From Diplosphaera chodatii (Eukaryota > Chlorophyta > Trebouxiophyceae > Prasiolales > Stichococcaceae): a stretch of 64,000 bases of DNA. The stretch covers positions 1,364,001 to 1,428,000 of the forward strand of contig JAALGY010000001.1 of NCBI GenBank assembly GCA_032358165.1. Reading direction: 5' to 3'. Positions 1-10,394 of this stretch are shown piece by piece. Below the pieces are notes generated by a model. The model was not told the DNA's origin and ran no database searches. It saw nothing but the letters and a program-made list of their open reading frames with translations. Each line of letters begins with the position of its first letter. The first letter of the stretch is position 1. A program made the translations under genes and the position numbers.

Positions 1-2225
1 CAGGTATTGTGGCAGCCCGCTGCGCCATTCTGCTACATCACAGCTGGTCAGCAGGTGCCGACTCCTCATGCCCCCGCACGACTGTGCAGGTTCCTGCCGA
101 GCATACTTGGCAACCAGCACAATACACTGTGCACTGGATCAGCATCCTGATGTTGCAGCACAGGGCCGCCGGCAAACCTGCTGCAGCAGCCACTTCAGCT
201 GCGCGGCCAGCTCAGACGCGAAGTGTCTCCGTGGCGCCTGAACCGCAAACTTGTTCCAGATGCTGTCCTCCCAATCCTGCCACTCCTGTTTAAGAAAATG
301 CAGGACATAGTCGAGCATCTGCACTGACATCGCATGCACTGACACCGCCAGCCCCACGATTCCCCTCACTCTGTCAAATATCGTGACCTAGTAGGATTTA
401 AGACGCACCTGTGCGGAGATGGAGTCCGCCACAGCATCGTCTGCCAGCTTCTGCTCGATGATCAGCAGCCGCAGCGCGCACATCACCGTCATTGGTGGAG
501 CGCCCGCATCCTGTCAGACATTCGTCACTTCACACTGCAGTAGTTGATACAATGCAGGGCATCCGCGATGGGGCCAGGGGTATAAACGATGAGCAAGCAC
601 GCATGCTGAGCAGGACAGAGTGCAGAAGCTGGCCACCGTTCGGGCCTTTTCAGATGCCAGTTAGCACTGCCGCAACAGCCTAGACACACACCGGTTGGCC
701 GAGGATGGCGATCTGCACAGGGGTCGGTGGGAAGTTCGTGTCGGTGTCCACACCAGTGGCATACGCCCTGGCGGCTGCATCGTACGTGTGTGCTGCCTCC
801 TCCACTGTGGCCGCCGACCTCTGTTGACAAACAGCCGACGGTGCTCATTCACTAGCACATGGAGCAGAGCGTTCCGGCATGGCGTTGCTAACATGGCAGT
901 TTGGTGGTGGACCAGTCTGGCCTGACTGCATTCAGGCAGGACTGCACTAGCAGCATACATGCCAACATGCTTGTCGAAGGCCGATGACCAGCCAGCCGAT
1001 GGTTTGCACAGAAAGGGTTGCACATCAGCTCTTCGAGGTTGAGGGCCAAGCATGATGGCTTGCGCACCTGGATGCATATCTTCGTAGCACACGTCTTGTC
1101 CCACAGGTATGCAAAGTAACGGCCTGCATCATCAAGGGTGGACAGCGATTCAGACTGCGTGCAATCTCTGACAAAGCACGGCATGCCAAACTGCCCCTGA
1201 GCCCATCGTGCTGATCCCATTATGCTCTTCGCGTCCTCACGTAACACATGCATGCAGTGGAGATTTTGCTGGCAGCGCCTCCATTCCAGGCAGATTTGCC
1301 TTGCACCTGTGTACCCTGGAGACCAAACCTCGCCTTCTTCAACCAGGACCCCGATCCACCCTGGCACAACGCGGCTTGCCTTCACGCCCGGTGGGAGCTG
1401 CCTGCGCAGAAGAGTGCGCACAGCATGAAGGACGGGCTCACCGCCTGCTTGAGCCCACGCAGTGTAGGATGTATCGCCGGCCTGCAGTGTTTGAACGCGT
1501 CGCAGCACATTGCCAACGAAGGCGCGCGCAGAACTCCGCTGGCGCACTTCAGCACACCGGCAGATTACTGAGTCCGCTGCACCTGTCTGGGAGATGGCGC
1601 TTGTCCAGGCCCTGCTTGCAGTGGACGGGCGCGAGGCTGTGGTCATCCATCCACGGCCCGACAGGGTGCCAGCCGTCCTCTGCCCGCTGCATGCCTGCAG
1701 CACAGGCTTTAGCAGTGAGAGCCATATCACTGCGGTTGCTTCACGGCGCACAAGGGTGCCATCTATCCTTGACCAGGTATGCGCCTTGAACAACAGGTGC
1801 TTTATGTCCTGTACGGTGGTGTGCTGTTCATGAGCAGCGCTGCAGTGTGATCGCCATGCTCCTGCGGGGAGCAGGCTTCCGTCCCTCTGCACGACAAAAT
1901 GCAAAGCTGCCGCAACGCCCCGCAGAGATCCTATAGCAGTCACAGCACTCACCGACCCAAACTTGGACGCCGCGCTCATGGCCGGCACCGCTGACCGTGG
2001 CCCACTGGCTCTGCTGCTCCTCTGATTGGCCGTCAAGAAACTTGGCGCGGGCTGCTGTGAGTGCAAGCGCCCCTTTCAGTGCCTTGCTGCCGCTCCCGGT
2101 GCCGCCGGCTGAGCGCCTGCGTTTGACTGGCCCACCACTGGCACTTCTGCGATGCTGAGCAGGCCGGGAAGGCTGCTCGCCGCCTTGGCTGCCGCTGCCG
2201 CTGCTGGTGTCGCCTTCATTGCCAT
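1..2225 (-). CDS. Gene truncated by left edge, with AP2/ERF-like exons (partial)
   Basis: Multi-exon gene read right to left and cut by the window edge. Well supported, phase-0-compatible exons are 1196-1068, 820-692, 510-409 and 285-178. A basic Ser/Gly-rich exon (KRRRSAGGTGSGSK) lies at about 2215-1960 and a Trp-rich exon at about 1700-1583. Exon 820-692 reads TVEEAAHTYDAAARAYATG followed by TNFP, which resembles the second half of a plant AP2/ERF domain (EEAARAYDxAA...NFP). A possible first half (GVKASRVVPGWIGVLVEEGE) lies near 1390-1320, but an extra exon separates the two. Exon 285-178 (EWQDWEDSIWNKFAV) matches nothing I know. The first exon is uncertain. It begins only about 110 bp after the stop of the B3-SAND gene, so these exons could instead be the 3' part of that transcript. 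AP2 identity is inference. Confidence 0.45.
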
Positions 2226-2334
2226 GCCCTATTCATGTACCGGCAGCCATCAGATCAGTGTACACCCTAGGTAAAAGATGGGGGTGCTGCCCGCTCCCTC
2301 GACCGTTGGGCAGGCGACATGATGCACTCACAGC

Positions 2335-5300
2335 CTATATGGAAAGAGACACGCCAGCATTGGCCTCACCACTGCTGCCATCGGGGCTGGGTCCAGGCTG
2401 CCCACTGTTGGCGCCGGCAGCGGCTGCTGCGGCCTCGCACACATCATCGCCACCCTCGGCCCCTTCCGCTGCTGCCGCTGCTGCAATTGCTGCAGCGGCA
2501 GCGCCTGCAGCGGTGCGCATCGGCCTGGCACGACTGCCTGCGCTGCCGCTGTGGGCTGCTGCTGCTGGCTGTGCGTCTGCTTCTGCCGCTGCTGCTGGTG
2601 CGCCGGGCAGCTGTACCCCATTGCTGGGCGTGGCTCGAGCGCGCTTCCGGTCAGGCAGCCGTGGTGCTGCACCGGCCGCCACCTTCTCAGCCGCTGCAGC
2701 GCTGCGCGGCCGACCGCGGCCCTTGCCACTGCTCACACCCCTGCCCCTGCCACGGCCACCAGTCCTGGCTACCGTGCTGCTACCCCTGCCGCCCGCTGCC
2801 TTGCCTTCGGCCAACCTGGCCGCACGTGCTGCGTGCCAGCGGGGCGACTTGGGCACTGGGTACTCCACGAGGTCGCTGGTGTGCCCATCAATGCCGCTCC
2901 CATCTGCTGCTGAAGCCTTTGCCGGGGTGAGAACCTTCTTTGGCAAGCGCAGCCGGAGACCCAGTGCTTCGGAACGAGCCAGTGCCTCATCAGAGACCTC
3001 GCCGGGATGATTGCTCAAGCAGGGAATGTCGTCTGCAAACCTGCAGGTTGCAGATGGCAAGGCTTTTCATGTGAAAGCCCCTGAGGCGCTTCAGTGCCAT
3101 GCTGTTGGCTGTAGTGGATGATGTCGCGTGAATATGCTTTATGCCCAATGTCACGAGTGTACGAGCACAGTAGTGTCAAGTCGCACCGCAGAGTCCGCTC
3201 GCCCTTGGCGTCTGCCAGCAAGAAATGCAGCACACCCGCGTCAGTGACATCCGTGTCACCCTGCGCCCAGAGCTCAGCAGGTATGAGTCTGGAATGACAA
3301 CCCCGTCGCACTTCAAATGCTCTGCTGCATGCTACATTGTTGATCACTGCGATCGGAGGCACCTCCTGGCTTGAACATGCTGGAAGGGTTTTTTGGGCTT
3401 TTCGGCGCAGATGTACCTGACTGCCATCCCAGACCTCGCCGTCAGCAAACTCTACTGTGTAGGAGGCTGTCTCGAAGTCGAAGCCGGTCAGCAAGCCAGT
3501 GAATGGCGCCCAGCTGCCATCCTCCAGGGCAAACATCTGTAGATGTTCATGGAAGCGACATCAAGGTATACGAGTAATGAACGTAGTGAGGATGCGGCAC
3601 AACCGTCCAGAGGTCGCCTTGCAGGAACTGCCGCAGCAGACTCCGGTATATCAGCATTCGCAACATCAATGAGAGACATCCTTTGCAGGGCCCGTAAGCG
3701 TGCCATTTGGCGGCTGTACTCATGGATGGTGTGCAGCCCTGGCGCATTGCTTTTCACCATGAGAGCATGTGTGCAATCAGAGGCGCTGCCAGCGTGTCGC
3801 ACCGGAGCAATGGCGTGGCCGACCAGGCCGCCGCTGCGCAGTAGCAGCTGGTCCAGCCCCTCGGGTGACACCACCTGTCTGCCGCCATGGTCCCACTTGA
3901 CGGTCAGCTGTCCCTGCGCCCGATCCAGGTCGGCCACAACTCCCAGGCAGGCTGTGGAAGCGCCACCCTTGCGTTTGTTTATCTGTTCACAAAAGAACAT
4001 GGAGTGGGGTCAGTGCTCACAGCACGCAGAGTTTGCATGTGCCTGCTTTTACACAGCTGAGCAGCAGTGATACATTTGAAAGGCATCTCTCACCAGCAGC
4101 GCATGTGGCTTCTTGTCCATGACTGCTTTCAGGAACGCCTCGGTCTCATGGCTGCTGTCATTGACGCTGATCCCATTGGCAGCGCCTGTCGGACCACCAG
4201 CCTCTGCTGCAGCCTCGCTTCGCTTTGGTGGAGACCTGCTGCAGGATACATGAGAGCACAGTCGCTGGCCTGGTCTGAGTGCACTGCACCACATGCCAGG
4301 CCGTGCAAAGGCATCGATGCATGCACCTTGAGCAAGTGCATGAGCGTGCAGGCATGATCCAGGGTGCACAAGCGGGAAGGGTGACAAGAAGTACCGGTCG
4401 GAGGTGAGCACGATGCCCCGAGTTTGAAGCCAGTTGCCCAGCCACTGCGGGCTGCCGCTGGCGTCGTCCACTTGCAGAGAGTACCTCCACTTTTGCCAGT
4501 GCGCCTTGCCCGCATGTCGCTCGAACTCGCTGGGCGCCATGGACACTACTGTCCCATCCTGCTCTGCCTGCGAATGGAGGAATGATCGCAGGCTGTCTGC
4601 CTGGCATCCCTTGACCTGTGCTGCTGCTGCCTAGTCGTAGTAGGTGTGGCATGATTTTTATTCGGGCACAGCCTTCTGCATGATGAATGGAGTGCCATGA
4701 ATGCAGTGAAATACTCTGCCATCGTACCTGCGCCTTGCACTCGCAGCACCGGCACTCCACGACCTCCTCTGCGACATGGAACACGCCAGGCACGCCGCTG
4801 CAGATCACGGCCACTGACTTGGCGGAGCTGGCAGCTGGTGGCTGCAGGCATGTTGGCAGGTCTGCAGCTGTGCCCGTGTTGCCGTTCCCTCTGCTGGCTG
4901 CCAGGGTGCCTGCACCTCCTGCCTGAGCAGCGTCAGCTGCCTTGCCTGCACTTGCTGGACTTGATGAGCTGAGAACTGCAGCGTCAGCTGTATCGACTAG
5001 GAACGCAGACCGCTGCTGCTGGTCACATGCAGCGGAGGCTGCAGCTGCTGCCTGTGCGACAACACGCTGAGCCACTGCTGCCGTGTGCTGTGTCATAGCG
5101 AGTGGGGCTGTAAGGGGAGCAGTGCTGGCACCATGCTGCAGGCTCTCTGCAGCTGTTGCACCTGATGCATCCATCTGCATGCTCGCAGCCTCAGCCACAG
5201 GTGCAGGGCGGTCATCAGGCGGCGGCGATGCTGCAGCTGCATTGCTTGCAAAGCTGAAGCGCTGCATTGGCGGCAGCACCGATCTCTGGATCGACTTGCC

Positions 5301-6134
5301 GATGCGGGTGAGGAGGCCGGGGGACAGCGCATCTGCTGGCGAAGTGTCCGCTGCTGCTGGCTGTTCAGGAAGCTGCGTGCTGCTGGGCGGCATGAGCAAG
5401 TGCCCGACATCGGCATCGGCTGCCAAACCATCAGCCTGTGCATGTGCATATGCCACTGCAGCACCTGCTGCGTGATCAGCACTGGCAGCCCTGGGCTTGT
5501 TTGCTGCTGTGCCGCGCTGCCGCTTGACCACTGCCCGTGCGCTGCCTGTGCTGGGGCCCGCCTTGCGGCGCTTCTTGCTGCTCAGCGCTGCCGAGGTGCC
5601 TGTGCCTTGGCCGCTGACGGCAGTGCCGTTGCTGGTGACCCCCGTGAAAGGAGGTGCTGCTGCAGATGGTGCCTCTGGCTGCCGAAGCACCGTGATGGTC
5701 AGGGTGTTCGGCGCGGTGACCACCCACTGCAGGTCCATGCCTTGGACGATGCCATTGGCGCGCGCAAAGGCCGGCCACCCAGCGGTGATCTCTGCCCGCC
5801 AGCTGGTTGAAGTCCCACTGACGGGGCGCACTGTGACCTTCCCGTCCCATTTCTGGCCGTTGCTGCTTGCAAGCGTGCAGTTTGTTGTTGTGGGAAAGTG
5901 CTTGCACCAGACCTTCCTTGGTATCGCAGGAGCGCCGCCCTTCAGGTAACACTGTTTCAGGTCCTGCACGCAAGAGGCGCATTTGAATTGCAGACATGCA
6001 GCTGGGCACATCTGTAACACGTTGCTTGCCACATTCGATGATCGACGTGCGCAAAGCTGCAGACCAACCTTTATCACGAACTGATCCTCAGAGTCAGCTG
6101 CAGCTGTCCCCCCACCGGACACCTTCATTGCCAT
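2335..6134 (-). CDS. B3 and SAND domain DNA-binding protein, complete copy
   Basis: Putative nuclear transcription regulator. Exons: 6134-6069, 6011-4728, 4567-4395, 4235-4094, 3982-3803, 3536-3417, then a less certain exon near 3325-3065 and a last exon from about 3040 to the stop at 2335. All borders down to 3417 phase correctly. Order of parts: Cys pairs (CPAAC, CASC); a B3-like domain (VWCKHFP, CTLA, WRAEITAGWPAFARANGI, LTITVL); a long Ala/Thr-rich linker with basic KKRRK patches; then a SAND domain (CSGVPGVFHV, VECRCCECK, intron, FERHAGKAHWQKWRYSLQV). Next come two small chromo/tudor-like pieces (LTVKWDHGGRQV, ASYTVEFADGEVW) and an Ala-rich tail with an AT-hook (GRGRGRG, KGRGRPR). SAND proteins of the RegA/VARL type are known in volvocine algae. 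Joining SAND to B3 is unusual. The first intron (57 nt) is in frame and could be retained. Confidence 0.72.
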
Positions 6135-6139
6135 TGCGG

Positions 6140-6760
6140 CATGAATGCACTATCATGAAGTTGTTAGCCTGCGCTCACAACACAAATTTATGCGATCGAG
6201 GTAAGGAAGGCTCCAATATCTACAGGTGGAAGCTCAGGCTATGTGTATCGGTGTATCACCGTGATCGAAATTTCTGAGTAGTGGGCAGCATGCACAGGAT
6301 TGCGCACTCACCAGCATGCAGACGTCAGCTCTGTTTGTGCCAGCAGGAGCTGCTTGTACATACACGATCGATCACGAAGTTATGTATTCAACCAACACTA
6401 CACAGTGCGACGTGCTGATTTATGATGTCCTTGGACGGACACAAAGGATGCACAAGGAAGTTGATGTCAAAGTCGCGCAAGCCGTGCTGATCGCACAGTT
6501 GCGACGATGACGCGCAATGTACACTGCGAGGTGCAGCTGGCGGTCGCACCTCATAGATCTCCGCTGGATCCTCCTAAGCAGGGTTCCACATGCATGCGCT
6601 CACATTTATATCCCAGGGCTGGCTGCGCAAGCGCAGCGCTGTTATGATGTGCAGACACACTTCGCAGAAAAGTCAAGTTAGAGCGGGAAACATGCACATC
6701 GTGCTGTGTTGAGGAGACCCTGATTGCAGCCTCGCTTGGATCGAAACCTGACATCTCTGG
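6140..6760. repeat. Upstream region of B3-SAND copy 1, duplicated at 9340-9960
   Basis: The 5' flank of the complete B3-SAND gene resembles the 5' flank of its tandem copy. Shared words in the same order include GCATGCAGACG, GCCAGCAGGAGCTGCTTGT, CTGCACTGTGCGACGTGCTGAT (trimmed matches) and GATGTCCT followed by CGGACA. The duplication therefore includes promoter sequence as well as coding exons. I see no credible coding exon in this stretch. Divergence here is clearly greater than in the B3 exon. Confidence 0.55.
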
Positions 6761-6764
6761 CAGA

Positions 6765-6952
6765 GGTGCGGATGATGGCATTACTGACTGATGATGTTGC
6801 GCCTTTGGCGGCCGGACATGCATCTGATACGTAATCCTGCTTGAGTATTGACAAGCCGGTGCTGCTCAGTTCTGCAGCTGTTACTGCCGGTGTCCCACTT
6901 GAAGCTCACGGGTCCCTGCTTCCGAAACCAGATTGGCCACAACCCCCAAGCA
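6765..6952. repeat. 188-bp perfect tandem repeat, unit 1
   Basis: Begins GGTGCGGATGATGGCATTAC and ends ACAACCCCCAAGCA. It is followed immediately by an identical second unit. Read on the minus strand the unit contains a diverged piece of the B3-SAND gene's small beta domain (FKWDTGS, compare VKWDHGG in the complete copy), so it duplicates gene sequence and not a transposon. Confidence 0.93.
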
Positions 6953-7140
6953 GGTGCGGATGATGGCATTACTGACTGATGATGTTGCGCCTTTGGCGGC
7001 CGGACATGCATCTGATACGTAATCCTGCTTGAGTATTGACAAGCCGGTGCTGCTCAGTTCTGCAGCTGTTACTGCCGGTGTCCCACTTGAAGCTCACGGG
7101 TCCCTGCTTCCGAAACCAGATTGGCCACAACCCCCAAGCA
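6953..7140. repeat. 188-bp perfect tandem repeat, unit 2
   Basis: Second unit, identical to 6765-6952 at every base by direct reading. It joins without a break to the exon at about 7175-7080 of the decayed B3-SAND copy. Perfect identity points to a recent event or an assembly artefact. Confidence 0.93.
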
Positions 7141-9339
7141 GGCTGTAGAGGCACGACCCTTGCGCTCGTTGACCTGTGCGGGAAAAAAACATGCAATGCA
7201 CGTACTCCTCATGCCACGCAGCACTTGCACATGCCTGCCTCTCATATACCCACAGAGCAGCAGTGGCAGGTTGCACGGTGCAAGACTTACCCGTAGCGCA
7301 TGAGGTTGCTTGTCCATGATTACATCGAGGAATGCCTTGGTTTCAAACTGCCATGGTCAATGCTGTTTACATTGGCGGCGGCAGCAACTGGCCGATCACC
7401 AGCTTTTGCTGCAGCAGCCGTCCCTGCGCTTCGTTGAGATGATGTTCACCTGCAGGGTACATAAGCGCACAGTCAAAGGCCTGGTCTGCCCGCACTGCAC
7501 GAGATGGCTGGCCCCACAGCCCTTCAATGCATGCATTGTGAGTAAGTACAACGCGTGCAGGCGTGAACCAGGTGTGCACAAGCGGGAAGCGTTAGTCATA
7601 CAAGGTACCAGTCAGAGGCGAGCACGATGTCCCGAGCTCGCAGCCAGTTGCCCAGCCACTGTGGGCTGCCGCTGCCGTCGTCCACTTGCAGGGTGTACCT
7701 CCACTTTTGGCAGTGCGCCTTGCCCGCATGTCGCTCAAACTCCTCAGGCGCCATGAACACCGGTTTCCCATCCCGTTCTGCCTGTGAGGACTCAAACGCA
7801 GGCTGTTGCAAGGCGTCCCTCCAGCTGTGCTGCTCCTGCACAGTCGTCTTAGACCATGCGGCATGGACTATTTTGGCACAGGCATATGCATGCCGAATGG
7901 CGTGCCGTGCATTCGCATTGAAGGTATCATTGTACCTTGTCCTTGCACTCGCAGCACCGGCACTCCACGACCTCCTCTGCGACATGGAACACACCAGGCA
8001 CACCATTGCACGTCACGGCCACCGACTTAGGGGTGCTGGCAGCTGGTGGCTGCAGGCACAGTAGCAGGTCTGCGGCTGCAGCTGTGTCCGCGTCACTGTT
8101 CTCTCTGCTGGCTGCCAGGGTGCCTGAACCTCCTGCCTGCGCAGCGTCAGCTGCCTCGCCTGCACTTGCTGGACTTGATGAGCTGAGAACCGCGACCTCA
8201 GGTCCGTCGACTGCTGACGCAGTCCGCTGCTGCCGTTCAGGCGCAGCTGCAGCTGCTGCCTGTGCTACAACATGCTGAGCCGCTGCTGCCGTGTGCTGTG
8301 TCATGGCGAATGGGGCTGAAGGGGCGGCACTGTGGGCGCCATGCTGCAGGCCCGCTGCAGCTGTTGCACCTGATGCATCCACCTGCGTGCTTACAGGCTC
8401 ACCTACAGCCGCTGGGCGCTCATCAGGCGGCGGCAATGCTGGAGCTGCATTGCTAGCATCGCTTGTCTGCTGCATCGACTGCCGCACCGTGTTGCTAACT
8501 GGCGTCCTCGGACGGCTCAGCAGGCTGGGCGTCTGCACATCTGCTGGCGAGTTGTCCGCTGCTGCAGGCTGTTCAGGCAGCTGCGTGCCGCTGGGTGGCA
8601 TCGGCAAGCTTCCGTTGTTGGCACCAGCTGCCAAAACTTCGGCCTGTACATGTGCATAGGCCGCTGCAGCACCTGCTGACTGATAAGCACTGACAGCCCT
8701 GGGCCTGTTTGCTGCTTTGCTGCGCGGCTGCTTGGCCACTGTCCACACGCTGCCTGTGCTGGGGCGCGCCTTGCGGCGCTTCCTGCTGCTCAGCGCTGCC
8801 GAGGTGCCTGTGCCTTGGCCGCTGACGGCAGCGCCATTGCTGGAAACCTCCTTGGGCGAAGGTGCTGCTGCTGCAGATGGCGCCTCAGGCCGCCGAAGCA
8901 CCGTGATGGTCAGGGTGTTCGGCACGGTGACCGCCACCTGCAGGTCCATCCCCTGGACTATGCCATTGGCGCGCACAAAGGCCGGCCACCCAGTGGTGAT
9001 CTCTGCCCGCAGGCTGGTTGCAGTCCCCTTCTGGCGCAGCGTGACCCTCCCATCCCACTTCTGGCCGGTGCTGTTGGCAAGCGTGCAGTCCGCTGTCTTG
9101 GGAAAGTGTTTGCACCAGACCTTCCTTGGTATCGCTGGAGCGCCGCTCTTTGTGTAACTCGGCTTGAGGTCCTGCATGCAAGAGCCGCTTCTGAACGGCA
9201 AAGTTGCAGCGGGTGCACTTGAACGACGCTATATTAAACAAAATGAGCGACATGCGCAAAGCTGCAGAGCAACCTGTATCACGAACTGGTCCTCGGAGTC
9301 AGCTGTAGCTGTCGCCCCGCCAGACACCTTCGTTGCCAT
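7080..9339 (-). CDS. B3 and SAND domain protein, tandem copy with decayed 3' end
   Basis: Paralogue of the gene at 2335-6134. Exon 1 is 9339-9274 (MATKVSGGATATADSED). Exon 2 is 9228-7936 with the B3-like domain (IPRKVWCKHFP, CTLAN, RAEITTGWPAFVRANGIVQ). Exon 3 is 7781-7609 with the SAND core (FERHAGKAHCQKWRYTLQV). Introns sit at homologous places, and exon 3 has the same 173-nt length as in the other copy. Exon 2 has a 28-nt insertion relative to copy 1, which removes the FKCASC Cys pair. Downstream the copy degenerates. The homologue of exon 4 (near 7420-7295) keeps a FETKAFLDVIMDKQPHAL block but has stops and frame breaks before it. The homologue of exon 5 starts intact (RKGRASTACLGVVANL), then shifts frame and stops after GHRQ. 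Either a shortened product or a decaying gene. Confidence 0.65.
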
Positions 9340-10394
9340 CGAGGCACGGATGCAGTGTCATGTGTCAACGGTCAGCCTGCGCTCACATCACTTCAAATCA
9401 CGCGGCCGTGGTGGGAGAGCTTACGTATCTGCACGTGGAGTTTAGCTGGACATGTCGATGTTTTATCGTGATCTGTCGCTCTTCATGCCTGGTCAACATG
9501 GACAGGATTGCGCACTTGCTGGCATGCAGACGACAACCACGTACTTGCCAGCAGGAGCTGCTTGTCATATCACGGTCCATCATGATGGCATGTATTTCGA
9601 GCTGCAATGCTGCACTGTGCGACGTGCTGATACTGTGATGTCCTCGAACGGACAAGGCAACATTACACGTGGCATTTGCTACTGTCAAGTCGCTCAAGGC
9701 CTCGAGCCCATCGCACCATGGCCCGATGAAGCACAATGCAGACTGCGAGGTGCAGCTGGCGGTCGCGAGACATGTCTATGCAGGATCCCAGAGCAGGTTT
9801 GTCATATGCATGCGCACATGACGCGACCTACATAACAGCACAGCACGGTCATGGCTTGAAGACACGTATTGCTGGACTGCTGGTGTGTTACACGCCGAAG
9901 CACAAACCCTTTCCTGCGCATGATAAGATCCACTGTCTGCAGCCCTGGTCGTAAATGCACCCAGAACAGGTATACACTGAGGTGCGGATGAAAGTCAATA
10001 ACACCAAATGCTGACGGGTGCGGCTTTTGCAGCCGCATGCGGACCTGATACCTACTGCTGTGTCAGTAACGACGAGCCGGTCCTACTCGATTTCCCTGCC
10101 AAATACATGCTGCGGCATTCGTTGTTCCACATCAGGCGCTGTGCACCAGCGCATAGTCCCGCTGCAGCTGCAAGCGGGCATCCTCATCCAGCGCCAGCAC
10201 CTGCCGTGCAGCCTCGGCAACCAACATGCGCTGCCAGCTGGCAAGCGACTCTAGCGCCGTCAGCGTCATCGGGCTGTCAGTGCTGCGCAAGCATCAAGAC
10301 ATGCACTGTGATCCATTGGGAGAGATGCCCGACACCAGTGTGATCAGGAGCGGCGGCGTCAGCAGCAATGCATACCAGGGTGCATGCAGAGCAA
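9340..10394. other. Intergenic, 5' flank of B3-SAND copy 2
   Basis: About 1 kb between the stop of the ERCC6L2-like gene and the start of the decayed B3-SAND copy, both on the minus strand. The part from about 9340 to 9960 is the duplicated promoter-side block also found at 6140-6760. Between 9960 and 10394 I see no supported exon, repeat or RNA. Confidence 0.5.

Noticed and set aside
2207..3010. 267-codon plus-strand Ala-rich open frame
   Set aside because: Antisense to the Ala-rich, AT-hook tail of the B3-SAND gene; the frame is open only because of GC-rich repeats and has no domain.
6551..7196. Repeated small proteins starting MHVRPPKAQHHQS
   Set aside because: Artefacts of the 188-bp tandem duplication and decayed gene sequence; no splice support or independent domain.
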